From contig CM046853.1 in NCBI GenBank assembly GCA_025617745.1, forward strand, positions 52,725,021 through 52,789,020: 64,000 bases of DNA. Reading direction: 5' to 3'. The DNA is from Heliocidaris erythrogramma (Eukaryota > Echinodermata > Echinoidea > Camarodonta > Echinometridae). Positions 21,713-33,197 of the stretch are shown one piece after another (the first letter of the stretch is position 1; each line of letters starts with the position of its first letter). Both the position numbers and the translations under genes were made by a program. The notes beneath the pieces were generated by a model. It did not search any database. It saw nothing but the letters and a program-made list of their open reading frames with translations, and was not told where the DNA came from.

Positions 21713-22010
21713 TTAAAGGGACATGCAACCAGGCAGCCGTGGGGAAAGTCAGAATTGCGTAAGCCCCATCAACTCGTACACAAAGTGTGTGCATCAAATG
21801 TATCCATCATACTATAAATGCAAAATTACATTTCGGACTGCACGAAGCTGACCGAATCTCGCACAAGAGCTCAGGCAGAGCTGCATGTTGTGTGGAAACC
21901 AGTCTATCCGAAGTTTACGCTCTGCGGGGCTATGGCATCATCAAGTAACGAACACAGTGCTCTCTTGCAGCATAAAACCGTCCACAATCTGAGGTTGAAT
22001 TTCCCTTTAA
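21713..22010. mobile_element. TTAA-flanked MITE (TTAAAGGGACAT)
   Basis: TTAAAGGGACATGCAACC at the left and 'aggttgaatttccctttaa' at the right are inverted, with TTAA at both outer edges. An open frame crossing it (21818-22207) starts inside and runs beyond the right end, so it is not treated as a gene. The interior is GC-richer than the flanks. Confidence 0.7.
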
Positions 22011-24219
22011 TCATGTTTTACGTTCATACAAGAAACTTATTGTATACATTTTTAATGTGGGGTAGATCCTACTGTGGATTTCATGATAGGGAGGCACATG
22101 TATATCACAAAATATTTGTATCAACTCCAGGAATTCGCAGGATGCAGACCATATCACCAAAAAGCAACATACATGTAAAGAAGATAAAACTCCAAATGGA
22201 TCGGTGAGCCAGGCTATCATATAAACAAACCTCCAGAAATGATCTCTCTCAGATAGGACGCTATATGTCTAAAGTAATAAGCGGATGCATTTTCACTGCT
22301 ATGCCACAGAATAATCCTTAGACTGACTTGTATCCCAACCATACTGTACTTAACTGATACCAATCATATCTGGACATGTCTTCATGCATCTCAAAGTAGT
22401 GGCCCCTAGCACAATAAAAGATGAAAAACTGATATTTTTAATTTCAAATTACCTTCATTGTCAAAGTTTCACAATAGTTGGTATAAAATCATTCATCTGT
22501 AAAATATACATGTATATGGGTTGTGATTATAGATTTGATACGCACAGTCAGGAGAATTTACAGTAAAATCGAGAAGTCTACAAGTCTGGATATAAAGCAG
22601 TGTGTCTTGAAGTTGCCATACGTCATAAAAGGATGACTAGCTGTGTGCCCTGTGGGCAGTCTACCCACAAAATGATTTACGATGGCTGCCTTTCCAGTCT
22701 ATTTTGATCTTCCTGCTTGCAATAACTTTGCGGTCATCTGCATATTTCCCCATGGATTACGACCCTTTGATACCTTCCTACTGCACCAAGAATCTAGATT
22801 TGAAACTGTTCTTCAGGACACGGCATACTTTCATATCTACAGTAGATGTCTTTTTCTTTGTTCATACCGTCTCCACTTTGTCTCTCTGTCTCACTATTTC
22901 TTGATCTAAATTCTTGAATTGGAAGGAAATAGATGAATGAAAATGAAAAAAAAAAGCTTAACAATGCTAGCAATTTGACCATCATTTGAGGAATACATGT
23001 CATAAAAATATATACTGTGTATATTGTATACATCAAAGTGATAAAAAGATCCATATAAGGGAATGATGAATATTTGTACCAAGAGATTGCGCTACTGTCA
23101 TAGTGCTGGTGACTCTCCTCTGACTTGCTACTTCATAAAATGCACTAAACAGGGTTCATACACTTAAACATTTTCAAAATTCCCTGACTTTCCATGACTT
23201 TCCAGAGCTGGATAATGTAAATTTCCATGACCATTTTCAACTATATGTACATGTACAAGTCTTAAAGGACAATTAACCCCACGTGATATTCTAGATGCAC
23301 CTATTGTCTGCTACGTCTTTCCATGGAGGCTGCCATTTTGTGCATGACACGGATCATTAGGTACCATATGCATTGATAATAGCCTACCTTTACAACAGAT
23401 ACGTCGCTTTGTTCTGATTGTATTACGATTGTTATTGGCCATGGGCCTAGATAATTGACGACCCATGAGTTCTAATAGCCATCCTGTAAAGCAGATTCCT
23501 CGCTTTGTTTTGGTATTGTTACGATTGTCTCCGTCCTTGACGTCAATTCTCCGTCCTTGACGTATATTTTTTATGAAGTATATTTTTTATGAACAAATTA
23601 AGACCTTTTAAAAAATATATAAAACTAAACTTACATTTCAGAATATGTGACTTTATCTAATATATATTTGTCCTCTAAAAATCAATTACAAGTTAACGAT
23701 GAAGGAAATTTTACTTGGGATGAAAAATATGTTCGTGTACACATAAAGTAATGGCAGCCCCCTTATTATTGCTAGCAGACGATAACTTGGCTGGAAAATA
23801 GTGATTTATATCTATATCCTGTGTTTTTACATGAAATTGCATGTATCAAATAAGAGGCATATACTACACCATTCAAAATAAGCTAATTCATACGCTGATG
23901 TTACTTTCCCTTTAATATAAAGCGTACAACAATACACCCTGTACATCATTGCAATACTAATCCCAGAACTAGTGGGTATGCCACAGACGCAAGTGCACAT
24001 CAATCTGTTTTGTTTGAGTTTTATGGTTCGGGCTTTCATCAAACAGCAACCTACATGTATACTGACTATCCTTCTTTCTAACTCTTTGGGAAAGAAGTGT
24101 TTGAAAGTGTGGAGCTAATCCAAACGTGGTGATGTATGCAGCTTTCCACTCTCCACAGTGGAAACCAGCTGCTATCTTACTGTCTCAAAAATGACACAAA
24201 TTTAACCAATCAGACATCT
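22011..24219. other. No gene seen; spacer with small tandem repeats
   Basis: 'CTCCGTCCTTGACGT' occurs twice (about 23528-23562), followed directly by 'TATATTTTTTATGA' twice. A 'ccctgactttccatgact' repeat fragment lies at 23180-23200. 'ttaaaggacaattaacccca' at 23264 and 'actttccctttaat' near 23905 may be the ends of a further TTAA-type element, but the match is weak. No exon recognised. Confidence 0.45.
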
Positions 24220-24366
24220 GGGCCCCGTTTCATGAAACTTGTTATCAATATTACAATTTACAACAATTGTAAGCTACTGAAATCCTTAAATCTGATTGGC
24301 TGAAAGCAAATTTGTCATAGAAATGGGGCAGTTGTTATTGATAAAAAGTTTTATGAAACGGGCCCC
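24220..24366. mobile_element. GGGCCC-ended MITE, type A, copy 2
   Basis: Inverted ends 'gggccccgtttcatgaaact' and 'aagttttatgaaacgggccc'. Core 'aagctactgaaatcc' and 'gattggctgaaagcaaattt'. Length 147 bp, almost identical to copy 1 (148 bp). Confidence 0.88.
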
Positions 24367-24718
24367 TGAATTGGCAGAAGAAACAATTTTCCTCGTAATT
24401 TAGTTACAACTCTACTACATAGCCCTACAGAGGTCAATATACTCATTTTGAAAATGTTTGGTCCTAAAGACACGTAGAATAATGTAGAGATGCACAAAAA
24501 CTGAGTAATTTAGCTTCATACAACTACATGTAGCAGTACAAAGGTTTACAACATGGACCAAGCCTCTTGCTTCAGATTCATGAACTCACAAGCATAAGAC
24601 GAGTAGGCCTACTTAATTTACAGGATCAAACCTTTGTCAGTCAAAACGTAAAGAGAAGGGTCTGATGTCACAAACATATAGACTAACAGTAACTTGTACA
24701 GGCCCTGTATGGGAGCAA

Positions 24719-25090
24719 TTAAAGATAAAGTTGAGTTCTGGTCATGAGATAAGAAACTGTCTCGAAGCAATTGGGAAAGATTGATTATATAGCAAATATT
24801 AAAGAATTTGGTGTCTACTGTGAAGTTTTGGAATCACCAAAATGATAAGAAATTTTATCCTGCTGAGAGTCATGTGCACTGCACACAGAAATGTGTATAT
24901 GGGACTACACACAAATGTTCGGCCCAAACACTTCAGCTGCTTCTCGTCATATTTTGAATGTGAGAGCATTTCAAGAGCAATCCTTTTCAGGAGACATATC
25001 TACTTTGATAATCTTACAAACTAGCATAAATAGAACGAGAAAGCTCACAAATTATTTTTTGCCTTTCCCAGAACTCAAGCTTCCCTTTAA
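24719..25090 (+). mobile_element. TTAA element family 'GAGTTCTGG', copy 1
   Basis: TTAAAGATAAAGTTGAGTTC at the left and 'cccagaactcaagcttccc' plus TTTAA at the right form inverted ends. Internal landmarks include 'tgggactacacacaaatgtt', 'aagagcaatccttttcagga' and 'gaaagctcacaaatta'. Inverted relative to 25295-25700 and 46884-47282; a truncated copy is at 6425-6530. TTAA borders suggest piggyBac-like mobilisation, but no transposase is present to prove it. Confidence 0.8.
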
Positions 25091-25294
25091 CAACCATTGC
25101 ATCATTGGTTCAAGCTTGCTCAAGATATAATGTAATTTTTAAGGGATGAAATATAACTGAGCTGGTAAATTTAGGAAATTACAGACACAGAGGGAAAAGA
25201 AGAAATTCAAAAGCCTAGAGCTTTCGGATGAGAGTGCCATCAGACATCAGAATCGGTCACGTTTCTGAAAATGCCCCAAAACTCTACCCCAGCT

Positions 25295-25700
25295 TTAAAG
25301 GGAATCTTGAGTTCTGGGAAAGGTGAAATATAATTTGTGCTCTTTCTCATTTCTTTTATGTCAGTTTGGAAGAACATCATAGTAGAAACATCCCCTGAAA
25401 AGGATTGCTCTTCAAATGCTCTTATATTCGAAATATGACTAGAAATAGCTGAAATATTTGGGCTGAAATATTCGGGCCGAACATTCATGCCACTTGTGTG
25501 TGTAGTCCCATATACCCATTTCTGTATGCAGTACATGTGCTTTTCAGCAAGAGTGGGTCAATTTCTTATCTATTTTGATGATTCCAAAACAACACAGTAT
25601 AAAACAATTCTTATGTAGACATGGTCAACCTTTCCCAATTCCTTTGAGACAGTTTCTTTCACAATATAACTGCATGACCAGAACTGTACTTTATCTTTAA
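25295..25700 (-). mobile_element. TTAA element family 'GAGTTCTGG', copy 2
   Basis: Same element in opposite orientation about 200 bp from copy 1, beginning TTAAAGGGAATCTTGAGTTC and ending 'ccagaactgtactttatc' plus TTTAA. The two copies could pair into a long hairpin if co-transcribed. Copies are diverged with small indels. Confidence 0.8.
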
Positions 25701-27470
25701 TATAACAGATGCACTCAGACTGAGTAATTTTATTCACATGTAGCAGCACATGGTTCACAGCAAGGACATAGCAATACTGGGCCTCTTCCCTTCAAAATCA
25801 TGACTACACATGCACTCTCGCATGGGGAAAGACTGAGAGAGAGAGGGAGAGAGAGAGATGGAGAAAAAAACATGAGTTTCCCTAGCATTTGAAAGTAAGC
25901 AGATAAGAGTGTATTGCCATCAGAATCAATCCATCAATGGTGTCATCCGATTGACTCACATTCTTCAAATTAATGTTTCATGACTTTAGGAAGGAACGCA
26001 TTTAGCCGCTCGCACCGTGGGGGCCATTGGGTCATTCAGCTGCCAAGAAGCAAAATCTGAATGACGCGCCGCCGTCTCCGTCTCGCTTCTTCCCTCTCTT
26101 ATTATCGACGTTGTCCGGGTGAATTTCATCCCGAGACTTCTTTGATGCCAGAAGGGCGTTGGCTCAATGTCATAATGTAGGAGCTAATGCCCTTCTGTCT
26201 TTCAGAAAGATAACATATCAGAAAGGGCCCAAATAATGTAATGTTCAGAACTGATTACGTATGAATTCAATAGATATTCTATGGAAGGAAGACACGTAAA
26301 GCAGGTAGTCTATGGTCTCTTTATAGCGTCTGAACTCTGTAGGTGCATATAAGCATTTTCAAAAAAGTATTCTTCATTGTATTTATAGATTTTATCATTG
26401 CCCTTGACAGAAATGATAATTCATTTAGATACAGGTGTATATTAAATCACATTGATGTGATACCGGAAGAGCCTCTATACCACACAGATTTTTCACATGT
26501 ACATGTAAGTCTTGACCATTACTTTATTTCTGTTGACATTGTTGTGTGTCTTCATATCACCCTAATATTTGTAAATTAATGAGTAACAATTGTTTAATAA
26601 TGTATAGAGTTCTGAAACTGATCACACAAAAATAATCTTGAATCAAAATCCATAATGATAGAAAAGAAGTGATATATGAGAATAATAGAACCATGGATCA
26701 TTAATTGCCCCCATCATGATTTGATACTCCAAGAAATGCAGTTACAATTACACAGTGGCGTAGCTAGAGTCCAACCATTGAGGGGGCACTGGAATGGCAC
26801 TGGCATCATCAGGGGGGGGGGGGGTCATTTAAGGTCTTAACCAGAAAATTCAATGCAAATTTACAAGGTCACTGATTATCGGGAGGGTACAGGAAGGGGT
26901 GCAAATCATCTTATTTTCTCTTCCTTTTCCTTTCCCTTCTTTTTTTTTCTCTTTTCCTCTTTTCTCTCCTTTTCTTTCCTTTTTTTTTGGCCATTCGATT
27001 GGGGGGGGGGGGGCAGTTGCCTATGTAGCTACACCACAGCAAGTACACAAAAACATTATGTCACAAAGTTTGAAGTGTCATCAAAACTAAATGCCAATGG
27101 CTATGGCTATTACAAATCAATATCTATAATTGGAATTTTGTACATATATCCACTCGTATGCATTGAAACAGATTCTCAAAGAAAGAGAATTTCCTGTTTC
27201 TAATATATATTGTGCTTGTGAACAATGTGCTAGACTTTGTATAAGGAAGTAGCACAATATATAATTTTTTAATACATCTATATTTTACACAAAAGATAAA
27301 AAGAACTTGAGAAATCAAAGTCTTATTAAAGTATGTGTGCCAGTTCAAACAAACCAGTATGTTCAAGCCAACAATTACATGCCAAAATACATCATGAATA
27401 CATAATGTGCATAAACAATTTCGAGGCTCGGAATACAGTACAAACATTACTTTTATAGAGGGCAAACATG
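25701..27470. other. No gene seen; GC-richer patch and low-complexity tracts
   Basis: A GA-repeat lies at 25825-25862. The stretch 25985-26160 is GC- and CpG-richer than its surroundings. An imperfect hairpin at 26147-26199 carries the AGAAGGGC motif also found at 27736. 26755-26825 resembles the 'agtggcgtag' repeat start and ends in a G run. Pyrimidine and G runs lie at 26920-27012. No exon recognised. Confidence 0.45.
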
Positions 27471-27708
27471 TTAAAGGAAAGTCCAGTAAGATTTGTGGTG
27501 AGTTGTGACCCAATGACGTCACAATCTCATGACTGAATTACCAATTTGTCTAGTGATTTTCATCTTTTTCTTTAGTTTTTCATGCCACTAAAAAATTGAT
27601 AACATTCTTATCAGTTGTCCGATTTTCCCTAAACTTTTTTTTGATCTGTAGGTCTGATTTTCTGCTTCAATTAAAATGAAGTATTTTTGGACTGGACTTC
27701 CCCTTTAA
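27471..27708. mobile_element. TTAA-flanked MITE (TTAAAGGAAAGTCCAGT)
   Basis: Left end TTAAAGGAAAGTCCAGT and right end ACTGGACTTCCCCTTTAA are inverted, with TTAA at both borders. The interior includes 'gtccgattttccctaaact', which resembles interior text of other TTAA elements. No coding capacity. Confidence 0.75.
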
Positions 27709-27735
27709 CTACAGGGAATTGGACAAGGTATTATT

Positions 27736-27819
27736 ATATCGTCTGTTTGGAGCCAGAAGGGCGTTAACTCCTATCTTTTGTACAGGGTTAACGTCCTTCT
27801 GGCTCCAAACAGACGATAT
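27736..27819. repeat. Near-perfect 33-bp hairpin
   Basis: Arms 27736-27768 and 27787-27819 are complementary over 33 bp, with a single G opposite T, around an 18-nt loop. The central motif is GGAGCCAGAAGGGCGTTAAC. A degenerate relative is at 26147-26199. It could be a very short foldback element or a structured RNA. Confidence 0.8.
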
Positions 27820-29066
27820 GCCATGGTCTTAATCTGGGTCTTTGCTATTTGAAATATTTACCGGTAATTAGAATCTAGTTCCTAAATAAGAGAAGTTTTG
27901 ATATGTACCTCAAGATTAAAAGTGGTTTACGATGTTAATATTCATCTCACCTTTTATAACCAACAACTATTTCAAACTTTTGGATTTTGAGGGGGAAAAA
28001 ATTGCTGAAAATCAATTTCTAATCTATGGTACACAGATATAACTTTAATAGTGTAAGCCAACTTTAAAGGCATTGAGTAGCTTTGCAAAATTTGACAAAT
28101 TCAGCGTGAAAGTGGTCCAATGATATATAATCCTACTGTTAGAACTATACTTAGCAACATGTGAAAGTAAGATAGAAATTGGAGCTCATTTACTATTTTT
28201 AAAAAAGAAAATAAATGTGGTTTTGAAAACAAAATTCTGGCTGAAATAACGGCAGATCTACGTTTCAAACAGTATTTGGTCTAGCGTCCTCATGCGTTCG
28301 TTGTGAGACATTGGCAATACGCTATGTGTGTTTCGTACATGTATAGAGATAGTATCTATGGTAAGCCCGTTTATACCCAACATCCACTTACAGGCGCTAG
28401 GCGCCAGTGATATACCAGCCAGCTGAGCTGTCGGGATAGTTACTTGTACAGTGCAACGGTATACGTTCGTACTCCGTACCCGTCGGCGAGCCATGTAGCT
28501 AACTCAGCTCAGTGCACCGCACACATAGTGAAAGCTAGTTCTCGACGTTTGTTTTATCATCTTGAGAGTGAGACTTGAAATTTTTTTCTCCTTACTGCCA
28601 GCGCCGGGACAGGGGCACAGTGTGATATCCACACAACTCACTGTAAGTGTAAGATTTGTAAGATTTGTAAGATTTGTAAGATTTTATTGACTCTATCGAC
28701 TGGAGTGGTACAATCCCGGGTATAGGGTGACCTACATCATACATGTACTGCGTACTTTACTGTACGCCGAGCTCCTTGGGCTTGGCTGATCAATCTGGTA
28801 ATATAGTGGGCATGGACCATGGTGGGAGTGGTACTGGCCTCCGCAGCTGTATGGGGAGCCCTAGGCTACTAGTACTAGGTCTGCGCACCTAACTAAAGTT
28901 TGACGGAAAAAATGAACAAGAATTTCTTTAATATTCCTCTAAAGATTTATTTTATTTTATTCCTAATATTCTAAAGAGTAAGTTTGAGAAAAAATTGCAT
29001 CAAAATTAGAGCAAGAACAATGCCATTTTCACAAGAAACTGTGGCCTTGTCATTTCAAGTAATTCA
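27820..29066. other. No gene seen; TTAAAGG end, 9-bp tandem
   Basis: 'ttaaaggcattgagtagctt' at 28064 matches in inverted form 'gttactcaatgcctttaa' at 37351-37368. Each may be one end of an unmatched TTAA-type element. The 9-bp unit GTAAGATTT is repeated four times at about 28648-28684. 28735-28855 resembles in inverted, diverged form the segments at 30130-30190 and 30708-30780. Confidence 0.5.
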
Positions 29067-29229
29067 ACATCCCTGATACTGATGATAGCAGAAAGTGTTA
29101 AAAATGACGTGATATTTACGTCGTGGTTTTCGTCTTTTTTACGTCCTGTAATTACGTCAATAAGACTACAAGTACAACTTGCATCAACGCAAGACGTCAA
29201 GAGGACGTCTTATTTTGACGTCATCTGTA

Positions 29230-29735
29230 CACTGTAAAAACTGAAGTGCTGTAGTAGTAGTAGGCCTATAGCCTAGGCTATATAGCACTTTTTGAGGGCA
29301 TGCATAGGGACTGCACTCAGAGTCAGAGTGCTATTGAATGCACACAGCGTGCTATTTCAGCACTTTCACGCGAGCTGGACCGGCTAAACATTCATTAAAA
29401 AAAATTATTTTGGCGAGCCTCGAACCAGGGTCCGCTGATCGAGAATTGCTGGCATTACCGCTGGACTAACTCACATCGTACGATGTAGAGCAGATCATAT
29501 TGTTACATAGTGAATTTACGACACCACATAGTTCATGTTATCTATTTGACTCCCATGACTAAACTGGATTGCAAGAAGCATCCGTCAGTCCATCGGTAAC
29601 GTCAGTGCCTCTCAATCAGCGGAACCTTGTTTTTTGCTGGTAAATTAGCACACTACAACTAGTGCTACAAACAGCATTTCAGGTGCAGTCACTATTATAC
29701 ATGCCCCTAAAAGTAACGCTTTAGTTTTTACAGTG
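29230..29735. mobile_element. TA-flanked MITE nested in the foldback element
   Basis: CACTGTAAAAACT at 29230 and AGTTTTTACAGTG ending at 29735 are exact inverted ends with TA outside both (29228-29229 and 29736-29737). It contains a tRNA-like stretch and no coding region. Confidence 0.8.
29411..29480 (-). repeat. tRNA-like SINE head inside the nested MITE
   Basis: On the minus strand 'gtgagttagtccagcggtaa' resembles a pol III A-box region and 'ggttcgaggct' a B-box, about 40 nt apart. It is not a convincing tRNA gene because no acceptor stem is apparent. I read it as a tRNA-derived SINE remnant. Confidence 0.5.
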
Positions 29736-29989
29736 TACAAGACGTAAAGATGACGTCAAAATAAGACGTCCTCATGACGTCTTGCGTTGGTGCAAGTTGT
29801 CGTCTTATTGACGTAATTACAGGAAGTAAAAAAGATGTAAACGACGACATAAACATCACATCATTTTTTCCTCTTTCTACTATCAGGGACAGGGATTGAA
29901 TATAAACAATCTTGCATGGTTCCCAATCCCATGTCTGCGCACTTATTCATTTACACGCAGTTCGGGAGTTTTGATGTGAAAAACAACAT

Positions 29990-30785
29990 TTTGTGGCTTG
30001 TGAATAAAATGTCTGGTTTGCATGGCTCGCAAGTATGTGAGAAATGATTATAATTCATTTAGACATGTTACTTTTTAAAATGTTAGATCTTGTTTTTGTT
30101 GATATGTGCCTCCGAATCCACTCACAGTTGGATCCCATGAACGGCTCTGTAGGCCAGTACTATAGTACCAGATTGATAAGCCAAGGAGCTCATATAGGTA
30201 GGACTCATAGATAATGAGATATCAGCCCCCCCCCCCCCCAAAAAAAAAATAGATCTAAAATAAATATTGCCATTTCTCACATACTGTGAGTCATGCAAAC
30301 CATCCTCGCCCAGGCCTCAGAGTCAGAGTTTGCGAAAGGGGTTACCTTCCACTCCAGGATCAACTAAGATTGTAAAAATTGATTGACAACAAAAAAACCA
30401 CACAAAACTGGCAGGTGTGATCAGGGTTTTTTTTTTACTTGCACATGATGTAAGACTTGTAAGTTATTTGGGACTACCCATGCAAGGTAAGGTTTGTGTA
30501 TAGTCCCATATATATATAGGTTACAAATGCAAGGTAAAAAAATCTGTCGATTTTTGTCTTTTCTCTTTTTTAGTCATTCAATTTTTACAATCTTAGTTGA
30601 TCCTGGAAGGTAACCCCTATAGCAAATTCCGAGGGTGGGTTGCATGGGTCAACTTAGGTGAGAAATGGTGATATTTCACACACACACACACACACACAAG
30701 GTAATTATGGATCCCATGTACAGCTCCATAGGCAAGTACATGTACCAGATTGATAAGCTAAGGAGCTCGTACAGCTACCTGGTAC
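29990..30785. repeat. Mosaic of direct and inverted repeats
   Basis: 'ggatcccatg.acggctc' to 'ccagattgataagc.aaggag' occurs at 30131-30191 and again at 30708-30768 (direct). 'aggatcaactaagattgtaa' at 30356 is inverted at 30580-30606. 'gcatggctcgcaagtatgtg' near 30019 is inverted at 30280-30300 and partly repeated at 30640. A C run with an A run (30227-30249) and (CA)n (30678-30699) are included. It looks like overlapping insertions or duplications of one repeat. Confidence 0.65.
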
Positions 30786-32368
30786 CCACGCACAAGCTCC
30801 CATGCAATCGCTTAATACGCTGTGGGTCATGGCACGTCTATTCTATGTTGTCTTTGAAGCAAAACGGGCCTGGCCGAGGCGTGCCAGAACGATTAGAACG
30901 ACAAAATGAAAAAAAAACAAACGTTGCTTTGGAATGTTTTTTCTCTTTTTCTCAAGAAAAAAATTGTATGCTTTGGAACAAAAATTTTAGTGTAGAAATG
31001 GGGGTCTTCTGGGCGCCACATACCCACCACACACTACATGTACATTTATATACTGAGTGCTCCCCCAAAAAATAAACACTTGGATTCACTCTGCTCTTTC
31101 CAGGAATTTTGAATCTTCTTCTTGCCGCTTTCCCAATCTGGTGGAATATTACATACCCATCATGCCATAGAGTAATTGCATTGTTTTCATAGCAGTTCAA
31201 AATCTTATATAGGATTTATATGTGACAGTTCTTATCAATGAGAATGAGTTATCCTTGTCATACCTATGTTGGGTGTCCTGACAGGTTGGGTGTCCGGACA
31301 GATAGTTTCCAACTACTGGTAGATCTGATCTGTAAATTTTAAAACTTTTGCATTCAATATTTGGGAAATCGCAATGTATGTTGGGCATAAGCATGAATAA
31401 ATATTTTATCTTGGTTAGTGCTATTCCATGCATATTATTTTTGGAGAAATCCAATGGCAAACTTCAGTTATATGGACCTACCCCTTCATACTAGTGAATT
31501 TTATTTTTAAAATGTTTTTTAATACTTTCCTGGATAAGTGGATATATAGGGCAGGGAGGTGTGGGCTGTTCACAGGTACATGTATATGATTCAGTAGATA
31601 TCTACAAACTCTTATTTTCAGTCTTTCATTCAGATCCATATACTCGCCTAAGAAAATGGTTTGATAGTCTGTTATGGATACATTTGACTAGTCATTCTAT
31701 TTTGCTTTCAGATGCATGACATCTCTTATTTGATCAAATTGATGATGGAGCAGACACAGTCATGCTAGAAACATGCAAATAGATCTACACTCATCTACAG
31801 GTAAATATCCTCTTTCGTCACCTTCCATGTTTACTTGAGAGATGTGCAATTATAGAACAGGAATGAAACAAAGAAATTTTGTATTTGGAGTAGTAGGGTC
31901 TACATGTAAAAAATAAAGAAATGAAGTATAATAAAAATAAAATTAAGCTGGTTTATTGCCACTCGGGTCTATTCCATTAGAGTTTTTGTCATGCAAGAGC
32001 TTGACTAACAGGGGCATTGCTAGAACATTTTGAATGGGGGAGGGTTGTGACACCCAAATTTGCCAACAAATTTTTAGGATGCAATACCCATTTTTGCAGA
32101 CAAAACTGCTGCACCCTAATCCCTATCCTCCGACAAAAATTAATAAAAGAAAATTGCAGACATAGAGATCTTGATCAGACAGGCCCATTTCGTAAGGAGG
32201 GGACTGACGCCTTTTGCCCAAATATCAGCTTTTCAATTTCTAAATATTTTGCCAGAGAGTGAAGCGAGTCAAACAAAATTTGTTTGAACTTTTTTTTAGG
32301 TGAAAATTACTGAAGTTTACTTACATAAGTTATATAATTATCCTGGAACCTTTCTTCTTCAATATGTG
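30786..32368. other. No gene seen; spacer
   Basis: Includes a 17-bp unit GTTGGGTGTCC.GACAG duplicated at about 31267-31301. A segment 32180-32275 ('gacgccttttgcccaaatat', 'gagtgaagcgagt') has a same-orientation relative at 33288-33350. Open frames are short and without recognisable domains. Confidence 0.45.
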
Positions 32369-33197
32369 GATATGGGTCTGTTCACAAAGTTGGGCACCTT
32401 TTGAGGCATTATTTCTTTAATCCCCTGTAATTTGATGAAAAAGTCAGTTAGAATTTTCTTACTTGGCCATCAGTTAGAATTTTCTTACTTGGCCATTCTA
32501 TCTCTGGTGAAAATAAAAAGCATCTGAGAATCATAAACATGTTGTTCCACAATGTATTTTGGAAATAATTATGAAAAACCAGCGTGTGGATGTAACCGGA
32601 CATTGTGTCCGTGTTACATCCGTCTTATTTTGAGACATAACGGCACATCCATAATGCTCTTGATGATAAATATTTGCCTGGTTACTTTAGGCTCTCTATT
32701 TAATTCAATGCAACAACAACTGCAATGAGAGTATACTGACTTCAAGAGTTATTGATGAAAGTTGCAGATATTCTTTGGTGTCCCATTCATCCACAACTTG
32801 TGACAGTTGATTGGAAACTGTTACACCCACAACATTCATGATAAACTCAGGGAAGATATTTATTCTTTTGTTAAAAGTTTTGCTTCATTAAGTCAGCACC
32901 ATAACACAATGTACCCATTAATAGGATTTAGCTTTATAAGGTATCATGCATGTAGAAATGTTGGCAATCTAAAAAAAAGGTGGTTGTGGATGTAACATGG
33001 TACACCAGTATGTTTTTGTCAATACTTTGAAAATGCCTCTCAAAACAATTTGTCTTGTGTTCTTCAAAAGCTTCCTGGAGGCACCAAGTACATTCATATA
33101 AAACAACTTAATGGTGTAAGTCATAGTGTTAAAACTACAATGTTTTTACGATAAAATGTCAAGTTTTGGTGCCCCAACTTTGTGAACAGACCCATAT
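32369..33197. mobile_element. TIR element (TATGGGTCTGTTCACAAAG)
   Basis: 'tatgggtctgttcacaaagt' at 32371 and 'actttgtgaacagacccata' at 33177-33196 are inverted ends, extended by 'tggg.caccttttgagg'-type similarity. The interior contains a 26-bp exact tandem pair (32444-32469, 32470-32495) and several TGTTACATCC-like motifs. No transposase recognised. Confidence 0.72.

Larger units (their letters stand above)
29067..29897. mobile_element. Foldback element with ~150-bp arms (GACGTC-rich)
   Basis: The left arm (about 29071-29229) and right arm (about 29736-29895) are inverted repeats. They share 'tcctgtaattacgtcaataa', 'cgcaagacgtca' and 'gacgtcttattttgacgtca'. The centre is occupied by a separate TA-flanked element (29230-29735), so the arms were once closer together. 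Confidence 0.8.

Noticed and set aside
21818..22207. 129-codon plus-strand open frame
   Set aside because: It starts inside a TTAA-flanked MITE and runs past its end; no recognisable domain.
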